From Verrucomicrobiota bacterium (GTDB taxonomy: Bacteria > Verrucomicrobiota > Verrucomicrobiia > Opitutales > Opitutaceae): a stretch of DNA of 64,000 nucleotides. A program made the position numbers and the translations under genes. The stretch spans positions 1-64,000 of the forward strand of contig JAPLTN010000085.1 in NCBI GenBank assembly GCA_026398135.1. The letters are read 5' to 3'. A model generated the notes under the pieces. It searched no databases and had not been told where the DNA came from. It saw only the letters and a program-made list of their open reading frames with translations. Shown in pieces: positions 24,461 through 31,657 of this stretch (position 1 is its first letter; each line of letters starts with the position of its first letter).

Positions 24461-25488
24461 GACCGCACCCCCAACCCGCGCATCGGCAAGGTGCAGGCCA
24501 GCACCCGCCCCAGCACATCGGCATCGATTTCCCCGGTAAGGCCGGGACCCGTGCTCAAAAACAAGGGGGACAACTCGCCCTCCAAAAGAAACTCCCACAG
24601 ACGCCCCCAGCGCGGGGTCTCATCCAAATGGGTGCAGACCAGATGAGTGGCCCCGAAATCACGCCCACGTGCATAGGCCGTGCGCAGGGCCTCGGCATCG
24701 TAGGCAGCGTTCAAAACCAATACGCGTCCGGCGAATTGCTCGCGGTCCAGGAAGCGGGCCAAATCCCTCGCCTCGCGCGAACCAGCAGCAGGCAAGCCCG
24801 GCAGATCCGCCAGCAAGAACTCGCCCGCCGCGGCCGCATCCACCGGCATGCCCGCCGCGTAGTGGTCCACCGGCACGCCCAGCGCTTCGCCAAAAACATC
24901 CAGCGCCGGAGCCGGATTTGGCCGGTCGAATTCCACCCGCCAGACCCGTCCCGCACGCCCGCGCGTAAACACCTCGTGAGACATCCATTTGCAGAGCGCC
25001 GTGGTGCGCCCCACCCCGGCCGCGCCGAGGAAGGCCACCCGTTCCGGCAAAGGACGCACCGGCCGCGCCGAGGCCCGTAAATCACGCGCCAGATCCGCCA
25101 GCGCTTCATGCAGCGGACGGCTGAGCGTGCGCGTCCAGCCAGGGGAAGTTTCCAGCCGGCCGATCAGACGCTCGGGGAACCCGGCCCGGCGCAGCACCTG
25201 CGGCAGACGCGCGCCATCGGCCAGCGCGAGCGCATTGGGTTCGGGCGCCTTGACCTGCGCAGGCTCCTCGTAAACCGGCGCCGGGGCGGGCAACTCGGCC
25301 ACCACCTCGAAACGCGGCGCGCCAAAAAGTTTGCCCAAGCCACGGCGCGGCTGGCTGCGCACCGAAATCACCCGCGCGTCCGGTCCCAGCCGGTTGCGGA
25401 TCACCTCGACCGCCTCGGCGGTGGAGCCGACTTCAAAGCGGTAGGTGCCGGGGGCGGCGGGTTCGGTCATGGCGGAAGGGGCGATCAT
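24457..25488 (-). CDS. flhF: FlhF-like SRP GTPase with degenerate nucleotide-binding motifs
   Basis: A protein of 343 residues, shorter than typical FlhF. The N-terminal stretch FEVGSTAEAVEVIRNRLGPDARVIS is a clear FlhF signature, and position between flhA and fliA supports it. The P-loop reads GAAGVGRTT (154-162) with Arg in place of the catalytic Lys. The G3 motif reads DLPG instead of DTAG, and G4 reads CTHLDE instead of TKLDE. FlhF normally dimerises on GTP to set flagellar number and place. This version may bind GTP weakly or not at all. ATG 25470 (leader CCTTCCGCC) is an alternative start. Confidence 0.8.
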   Translation of the reverse strand: MIAPSAMTEPAAPGTYRFEVGSTAEAVEVIRNRLGPDARVISVRSQPRRGLGKLFGAPRFEVVAELPAPAPVYEEPAQVKAPEPNALALADGARLPQVLRRAGFPERLIGRLETSPGWTRTLSRPLHEALADLARDLRASARPVRPLPERVAFLGAAGVGRTTALCKWMSHEVFTRGRAGRVWRVEFDRPNPAPALDVFGEALGVPVDHYAAGMPVDAAAAGEFLLADLPGLPAAGSREARDLARFLDREQFAGRVLVLNAAYDAEALRTAYARGRDFGATHLVCTHLDETPRWGRLWEFLLEGELSPLFLSTGPGLTGEIDADVLGRVLACTLPMRGLGVRS

Positions 25489-25503
25489 GGTAAAAGTTCA
25501 GAT

Positions 25504-27711
25504 TCAGGCGGCGCGGGCGACCTGGGCTGCGGGCGGCACCAAGCCGGCCGGAGCGGGGATGATTCCGGCATTTTCCACCTCGGTGGCGGAGGGAAGTTCT
25601 TGATAGGAAAGCACCACGACCCGGGGGAAGGAGGGCTCGATAAAGCGGCGGAGCGGCAGGCGTATCTCGGCCCCGACAACCACCACGACCTGGCCGCCGT
25701 TCTCGGACAGCGTGGCCGAGCCGCGCGAAAGGTGTTCCATCAAGTGACGGCCCAACACGGGATCGAGCGCCAGCCCGACCTCGCCCGGGGTGCGATGCAC
25801 ACGGGCGCCGAGCGCTTGCTCCAGGCGGGGGTCGAGGGTGAGCGCGCGCACCACGCCGGGCCGGGCCTCGTATTCGCCGACAAAGTAAATTCCGAGGCGA
25901 CGACGCACCAGCTCGCTCAGGTCGTCGGGGTTCTTGGTGGTGGCGGCGAAGTCCGCGATGCCTTCCAAAATCACCGGCAGGCCCAGAACCGGCACACCTT
26001 CGCGCAACAGATTCTGCAATACGCGCTGGATCACGCCGAGGTTGACCAGATCGGGCAGCAACTCGGCCACCAGCGCCGGATGATGCGCCTTCACGTGATC
26101 GACCAAGGTCTGCACGTCCTGTCGTCCAAGCAGCAGATGGGCGTTGGATTTCAACACCTCGGAGAGATGCGTGATCACCACCGAAGCGGCGTCCACCACG
26201 GTGTAGCCGTTAAGCTCGGCCACCTTGCGCTCGGACTCCTCGATCCAGACCGCATCGAGGCCGAAAACCGGCTCGCGGCAGGGCGTGCCGCGCAAGGATA
26301 CACGACTGCCGCTCACATTCATCGCCATCCAGCGAGAGGCCTGGACCAGGCCGCGACCGACGGTTTTGCCGCGCAGCAGGAAGCGGTAGTCGTTGGACTC
26401 GAGCTCCAGATTATCCCGCACCGAGATGGGCGGCACAATCACCCCGCGCTCGCGGGCGAGAGTCTTGCGCACACCGGTGATGCGACCGAGCAAATCCCCA
26501 CCCCGGGTCGAGTCCGCCAGCGGCAAAAGCCCGTAACCGACCTCGATGGCAAACACGTCCTGATCAATCACCCGGCGCAACTCGTCCGGAATGCTCCCGG
26601 CCGCAGTACCGCCGCCACCGGAAGCGGCGGGAGCATCGCCCGGCTTGCCCGCCGTCGCCCCAGCCTTGACTGGCGCGCCCGGCGTAGCGGCGGCGGGAGC
26701 GGGCTCGAATTCATCCGGCTGGCCTTCGCCGAGCTGACGCCCGACGTAATAGGCCAGCCCGCCGAGCAACGCAAAAGGCAGCATGGGCATGCCAGGCATC
26801 AGGCCAAACGCCGCCAACATTACTCCCACCACCCGCAACGCGCGGGGATAGCCGAGGAGCTGGCGGCCAATCTGCACGCCGAGATTGGCGTTGCCCGAGG
26901 CTCGTGTAACCAGAATACCGGCCGCGACCGAGATGATCAGCGCGGGAATCTGCGAAATGAGGCCGTCACCGATCGAGAGCAGGGTAAACTTTTGCAGCGA
27001 TTCCGCCAGCGACAGATCCATCTGGAGCACGCCGATGGCGAAGCCGCCCAGGATGTTCACCAACGTGATCAAGATGCCCGCGATCGCCTCGCCGCGCACG
27101 AACTTGGACGAACCGTCCATCGCGCCGTAAAAGTCGGCCTCCTTCTGCACCTTCATGCGCCGGGCCGTGGCGGTGACTTCGTCGATCACGCCGGCATTCA
27201 GCTCGGCGTCGATGGCCATTTGTTTACCGGGCAAAGCGTCCAAGGTGAAACGTGCCGCCACCTCGGCGATACGCCCCGCGCCCTTCGTGATCACCACGAA
27301 GTTGATCAACACCAGAATGATAAACACCACGAAGCCGACCACGTAGTTGCCCTGGATAACGAAGTGGCCGAACGATTCGATCACGCCACCGGCCTCGCCC
27401 TTGGTGAGAATCAGACGCGTGGTACAGATGTTCAGCGCCAGCCGAAACAACGTGAATGCCAGCAAGATGGTGGGGAATCCGGAGAACTCGGGCGGATCCT
27501 TCACATACACGATCACCATCAGAACCAGCAGCGAGAACCCCAGGCTGAGGGCGAGCAGCAGGTCCAGCAACAGCATCGGCACCGGCATGATCAACAGCAG
27601 CACCGTGGCGAACAGCGTTACCGTAAAAACGAAGTCCGCCCGACGCTGAAAGCTCGGTGTCTGCAACTGCGCCGAAGGCGCGGCGGCGGACGTGGCTACG
27701 GCGGCGCTCAT
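25504..27711 (-). CDS. flhA: Flagellar export apparatus protein FlhA
   Basis: The export gate subunit, 735 residues. The N-terminal half has about eight membrane segments and the FHIPEP signature region around FTLDALPGKQMAIDAELNAG. The C-terminal cytoplasmic domain (about 360-720) forms the substrate-docking platform. An alanine/glycine/proline-rich linker at about 325-380 joins them. The ATG overlaps the flhB stop as ATGA, and flhF follows 15 bp after the stop. Confidence 0.96.
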   Translation of the reverse strand: MSAAVATSAAAPSAQLQTPSFQRRADFVFTVTLFATVLLLIMPVPMLLLDLLLALSLGFSLLVLMVIVYVKDPPEFSGFPTILLAFTLFRLALNICTTRLILTKGEAGGVIESFGHFVIQGNYVVGFVVFIILVLINFVVITKGAGRIAEVAARFTLDALPGKQMAIDAELNAGVIDEVTATARRMKVQKEADFYGAMDGSSKFVRGEAIAGILITLVNILGGFAIGVLQMDLSLAESLQKFTLLSIGDGLISQIPALIISVAAGILVTRASGNANLGVQIGRQLLGYPRALRVVGVMLAAFGLMPGMPMLPFALLGGLAYYVGRQLGEGQPDEFEPAPAAATPGAPVKAGATAGKPGDAPAASGGGGTAAGSIPDELRRVIDQDVFAIEVGYGLLPLADSTRGGDLLGRITGVRKTLARERGVIVPPISVRDNLELESNDYRFLLRGKTVGRGLVQASRWMAMNVSGSRVSLRGTPCREPVFGLDAVWIEESERKVAELNGYTVVDAASVVITHLSEVLKSNAHLLLGRQDVQTLVDHVKAHHPALVAELLPDLVNLGVIQRVLQNLLREGVPVLGLPVILEGIADFAATTKNPDDLSELVRRRLGIYFVGEYEARPGVVRALTLDPRLEQALGARVHRTPGEVGLALDPVLGRHLMEHLSRGSATLSENGGQVVVVVGAEIRLPLRRFIEPSFPRVVVLSYQELPSATEVENAGIIPAPAGLVPPAAQVARAA

Positions 27712-28829
27712 GCGGAAACCGCTCCCTCGGTGGCCAGCGCGGCGCGGCGGCTAGGCAGGCGATAGAAATAGTAACGATGCGTGCGGTAAACGAAAGCCAG
27801 GATGCCCGCCACCGCCTGGAAAAGCTCGGACGGGATGGGCGAGCCCACTTTGGCCGTGGCGTAGAGCATGCGGGCCACCGGCCGATTCTCGACCATGGGC
27901 ACCTCGTGTTCGGCGGCGAAGGCCTTGATGCGCCGGGCGAAGGCGTTCTCGCCCTTGGCCAGCACGACCGGAGCGAAGTCCACCCCGCGCTCGTATTTCA
28001 AGGCCACCGCATAGTGCGTCGGATTGGTCACCACCACATCGGCCGTCGCCACCGCTTGCAGCATCTGGCGCTGGGCCAGGCGGCGGGCCATGCGACGGAT
28101 CGCCATCTTCACCTGCGCATTGCCCTCGGCCTGCTTGTGCTCCTCCTTCACCTCCTCCTTCGTCATCATCAAGTCCTTGTTGGTCTTATGCTTCTCGTAG
28201 GCGTAGCAAACTGCGGCGACCACCCCGAGGATTAAAACCAAACGCGACAACAGGCGGTGAATACCATGCTCGATAAACTGCCCCAAATACGAGGCTTCAA
28301 CCGGAGTCGAGAAGAGTGGATCAGCCAATAACTCCCTCATCGCCAGCCATAAGCAGTAGCCGATGGCCACCATTTTCACAAAATCCATCGCGCCATGCAC
28401 CGCCGCTTGCTGCGAAAACAGACGCCCAAACCCAGCCATCGGGTTGAGCTTTTCAAACTTCAGGCCGATCGTCTCGGTGGTTAGTTCAAAACCGCTCTGA
28501 AAGCCACCCGCCAGCAGGGCCGCCACCACCGATCCGACCAAAAAGGGCGCCAATACAATCGCCACCACCTTCGCACCGCCCAGCAGCGGCAAGGGCACCT
28601 CGCCTGCGTGAAACTGCACTTGATGCAACTGGCTCAGCAAAGTGATGGTATATTGCGCCACATCCCTCGCACCGCTCGCCCCGCCTAAACTGATCGCCCA
28701 GAGGCCCGCGACCAACGAAAGCACCACTCCAAGCTCAGCCGTGCGCGCAAACTGGCCTTTCTGATGCGCTTCACTCAGGCGCTTGCCAGAGGCCTGCTCG
28801 GTTTTTGAATCTTTATCGTCGTCGGCCAT
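27708..28829 (-). CDS. flhB: Flagellar export specificity switch FlhB
   Basis: Export apparatus protein of 373 residues with four membrane segments and a cytoplasmic domain containing the autocleavage site NPTH (about 269-272) in VVVTNPTHYAVALKY. Cleavage switches export from hook to filament proteins. I chose ATG 28829, because MADDDKDSKTEQASGKRLSE is the family N-terminus; ATG 28853 and an upstream non-ATG start would lie in or before the promoter. It heads the flhB-to-methyltransferase operon. The leader predicted from the sigma-54 element is about nine bases. Confidence 0.95.
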   Translation of the reverse strand: MADDDKDSKTEQASGKRLSEAHQKGQFARTAELGVVLSLVAGLWAISLGGASGARDVAQYTITLLSQLHQVQFHAGEVPLPLLGGAKVVAIVLAPFLVGSVVAALLAGGFQSGFELTTETIGLKFEKLNPMAGFGRLFSQQAAVHGAMDFVKMVAIGYCLWLAMRELLADPLFSTPVEASYLGQFIEHGIHRLLSRLVLILGVVAAVCYAYEKHKTNKDLMMTKEEVKEEHKQAEGNAQVKMAIRRMARRLAQRQMLQAVATADVVVTNPTHYAVALKYERGVDFAPVVLAKGENAFARRIKAFAAEHEVPMVENRPVARMLYATAKVGSPIPSELFQAVAGILAFVYRTHRYYFYRLPSRRAALATEGAVSA

Positions 28830-28848
28830 GGAGCGTGGCCCAACAATT

Positions 28849-28864
28849 AGCATTCTCGCTGCCA
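28849..28864 (-). promoter_or_regulatory. Sigma-54-like -24/-12 promoter of the flhB operon
   Basis: Reading leftwards, TGGCAG (28864-28859), five bases, then ATGCT (28853-28849), with exact GG-N10-GC spacing. It shares TGGCA-N7-TGCT with the element before flgF. The predicted start site is near 28838, about nine bases before the flhB ATG. An inverted repeat GTTTTATT/AATAAAAC (28889-28896, 28922-28929) lies upstream. Confidence 0.55.
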
Positions 28865-28968
28865 AGGTTTCTTGGCTAGTTGTAAACTGTTTTATTAAAA
28901 GAAGTTAAAGCCTACTTATTAAATAAAACACCCGGAATTCCGCCCAAGCGGGGAACAAACGCTAAAGC

Positions 28969-28987
28969 AGCGGCAAAAAGTGCCGCT
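28969..28987. other. Hairpin in the flhB-ruvA intergenic region
   Basis: A perfect 7-bp stem, AGCGGCA and TGCCGCT, around a 5-base loop, lies 94 bp before the ruvA ATG. No U tract follows in either direction. It could be a dispersed repeat or part of the ruvA leader. Confidence 0.35.
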
Positions 28988-29080
28988 ATCCCACATCGGT
29001 TCTCGTTGGCCTACAGGCTCCAACCGAAATATTCCGATTGGCGATGGACAAGCCGGCCTGGAACTTGGTGATTTCCGCCC

Positions 29081-29713
29081 ATGATCACCTCCATTCACGG
29101 TTTGCTCACCGAGGCGACGCCCCTCCGCGCGGTCGTCGAACTCAACGGCTTCGGCTACGAGGTAAACATTCCCGTCACCACGGCGGAAAAACTCCCCGCC
29201 CCCGGCGCGCAGGTGAAACTCCACACCCTGGTGATTTATCGCGAGGACGCGCAGACCCTCTACGGCTTCTCCACCCCGGCGGAGCGCGACTTTTTCCGCC
29301 TCATGATCGAAACCGTCTCCGGCGTCGGTCCCAAGCTCGCGTTGACCATCCTCAGCCGCATGTCCCTGCCGCTGCTGGAATCCGCCATTCGCAATGGCGA
29401 CGTGGCCGGTCTCTCCAAGTGCCCCGGCATCGGCAAAAAAACCGCCGAACGCCTGGTCATCGAGCTGCGTGCCAAAGTGGGCGTCACCGGCGGCGCGGGC
29501 CTGGTCCCCGGCATCGGTTCAGAGCCCCTCGGCAGCGGGACCGGTGCCGCACCCGCCGCCGCCGGAGATGTTCCTCTGCGCGATGCGGTCCTGGCCCTCG
29601 GCGCCCTCGGCTACAAAGCCGCCGATGCCGACGCCGCCGTGCGTCGCGCCCAGATCGCCCTCGGGGCCGGCGCGAGCACGGAAAAACTGATCAAACACGC
29701 CCTGGCCGGCTGA
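29081..29713 (+). CDS. ruvA: Holliday junction branch migration protein RuvA
   Basis: DNA-binding subunit of the RuvAB motor, 210 residues. Domain I (about 1-62) is an OB fold starting MITSIHGLLTEATPLRAVVE. Domain II (about 63-150) has helix-hairpin-helix motifs SGVGPKLALTIL and CPGIGKKTAERLVIELR. A glycine/alanine-rich linker leads to domain III (about 160-210), which contacts RuvB. ruvB and ruvC are not adjacent. The leader GTGATTTCCGCCC is typical of this genome. Confidence 0.95.
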   Translation: MITSIHGLLTEATPLRAVVELNGFGYEVNIPVTTAEKLPAPGAQVKLHTLVIYREDAQTLYGFSTPAERDFFRLMIETVSGVGPKLALTILSRMSLPLLESAIRNGDVAGLSKCPGIGKKTAERLVIELRAKVGVTGGAGLVPGIGSEPLGSGTGAAPAAAGDVPLRDAVLALGALGYKAADADAAVRRAQIALGAGASTEKLIKHALAG

Positions 29714-29742
29714 AAGCCGCCAGGGACGGGGGAAAAACTGCC

Positions 29743-31482
29743 TTAAACCGCAGGAACTGCTTTGGCCGGCACCAGCCCGCCCGTGCCCACCGCGTGGAAG
29801 GTCGCGTCGGCCGGCAGAATAACCCGCTCGCAGTAGTCGCCGAACTTTTCGCCCGCGTTGCGCTCCGTGGCGTAGCGCTTGATCACCGGCGTGAGCAGCT
29901 TCACCGCGTCGTCGATCGTGATGCTCGGCGAGACCAGCCGGTTCAACCGCGTGCCCAGATACGAACCGCCCAGATAGAGCGCGTATTTGCCGGGCGCTTT
30001 GCCCACAAAACCGATCTCCGCCAGATACGGACGGGCGCACCCGTTGGGGCACCCGGTCACGCGCAGGCTGATCGCGTCTTCGCGCAGCCCGGCCTCGTCG
30101 AGCACGGTTTCAAACTTGGTCAAAATCTCCGGCAACGCGCGCTCGCTCTCCGCCAGAGCCAGGCCGCAGGTCGGCAAAGCCACGCAGGAAAGCGCATTTA
30201 AACGCAGACCCGAAGCGACGTTTTCCCTGTCCAGAGCGTGCTTGGCCAAGATGGCCTCGATCAAGGGCTTCGCCGCTGCGGTAACGCCCGAAATGGTGAC
30301 GTTTTGCGAAGGCGTAAGGCGGAAGTCGCCCGTGTGAATCGTCGCGATCTCGCGCAGCGCCGTCTTCATCGGCCAGCCCGCGCGGTCCACGATGCGACCG
30401 GAAAGGAGGTGCAGGCCGTAGAACCAGGTGCCGTCCGGGTTTTGCACCCAACCGTGCTGATCCTGAATCGTCGTAAACACCACCGGACGCGCCGGTGCAA
30501 AGGTGATGCCGCTGCGTTGCTCCACCTCGGCCTTGAACCACTCGATGCCGCGGTCGGCGATGGTGTATTTGAGGCGCGCGTGTTTGCGGTTGGTGCGGTC
30601 TCCATGGTCGCGCTGCGTGGTGATCACCGCATGGGCGATGGGGTTGACGTTTTCACGAGTGATAAAGCCGAGGGTGTCCGCCAGACGCGGGAAAGTCTCC
30701 TCGTTGCCATGGCTCATGCCGAGGCCGCCGCCGACCGTCACGTTATAGCCGGCGAGTTTGCCGTCCTCGATGATCGCGATGTAGCCGAGATCCTGCATGT
30801 AAACGTCCACGTCGTTGGACGGCGGTACGGCAAACGCGGTCTTGAATTTGCGCGGCAGGTAGGTGGAGCCATACATCGTCTCGACCTCGGGCTCGCCGCC
30901 CGCGACCAGCTCCTCATCGAGCCAGATTTCGTGGTAGGCGCGGGTCTTGGGCAGCGAGTAATCGCTCCAGCCCTTCGCGTCCTGGTAAACCTGTTCCAAC
31001 ACCGGCGACTGCTCGGGGTTCACCGGAGCCATGACGTTGCGGTTCACGTCGCCGCAGGCCGCGATGGCGTCGAGCAACACCTTGTGCATGCCCTGGATAA
31101 GCGGTTTCATGTTGCCCTTGAGCACGCCGTGAAACTGGAAGGTCTGCCGCGTGGTCAGCCGCAACGACGGCGAGCACAGATCGGTGGCGAGCTTGTCCAG
31201 CACCAGCCACTGGGCGGCGGTGGCCTTGCCGCCGGGCAGACGCACGCGCAGCATGAACGAGTAGGCCTTGTCCTTGCCGGCCTTCTTGAGCGCGAGCCGC
31301 TGGTCGCGGTCGTCCTGCTGATAAGTGCCGTGAAACTTGATCAGTTGCTCGCTATCGGCCGAGACCATCGGCGTGGACGTGTCGGCGAACTCCGCCTTGA
31401 GATTGCCGCGCAGATGGTGCGAAGCGGTCTTGATACCCTCGTTGGCAACGAGCGGCTTGGGGGCGGCGGAGTCGGTGTTCAT
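29743..31482 (-). CDS. cysI: Assimilatory sulfite reductase haemoprotein subunit
   Basis: A sirohaem/4Fe-4S enzyme of 579 residues that reduces sulfite to sulfide. The cluster ligands are CVALPTC and CPNGC (about residues 440-490), the usual C-x5-C and C-x3-C pattern. Two ferredoxin-like and two catalytic repeats are recognisable, with the substrate-contacting Arg/Lys stretches. I chose ATG 31482, as the 23 codons before it are not conserved-looking. No cysJ flavoprotein subunit or other sulfur gene is adjacent, so the electron donor is encoded elsewhere or may be ferredoxin. Confidence 0.9.
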   Translation of the reverse strand: MNTDSAAPKPLVANEGIKTASHHLRGNLKAEFADTSTPMVSADSEQLIKFHGTYQQDDRDQRLALKKAGKDKAYSFMLRVRLPGGKATAAQWLVLDKLATDLCSPSLRLTTRQTFQFHGVLKGNMKPLIQGMHKVLLDAIAACGDVNRNVMAPVNPEQSPVLEQVYQDAKGWSDYSLPKTRAYHEIWLDEELVAGGEPEVETMYGSTYLPRKFKTAFAVPPSNDVDVYMQDLGYIAIIEDGKLAGYNVTVGGGLGMSHGNEETFPRLADTLGFITRENVNPIAHAVITTQRDHGDRTNRKHARLKYTIADRGIEWFKAEVEQRSGITFAPARPVVFTTIQDQHGWVQNPDGTWFYGLHLLSGRIVDRAGWPMKTALREIATIHTGDFRLTPSQNVTISGVTAAAKPLIEAILAKHALDRENVASGLRLNALSCVALPTCGLALAESERALPEILTKFETVLDEAGLREDAISLRVTGCPNGCARPYLAEIGFVGKAPGKYALYLGGSYLGTRLNRLVSPSITIDDAVKLLTPVIKRYATERNAGEKFGDYCERVILPADATFHAVGTGGLVPAKAVPAV

Positions 31483-31657
31483 GGCGCGAAAAGATGGGAA
31501 AAAGAGAACGCAACTTGGCCCTGCACCGCGTCGGGGCAAATCCAATCCCAAGTAAGTTCATGAATAAACTCAGGCGCGCCGGAAAGAAACTCGACTAAAA
31601 CGCCCAAGTCCGCGCTTCCCTCCGCCCGCCGCGCCGCCTGCACTACGGTTTCCCACC

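Noticed and set aside
25108-27765. 885-codon plus-strand open frame opposite flhF and flhA
   Set aside because: It crosses two real genes and their junction, has arginine/histidine/glutamine-rich composition and no domain.
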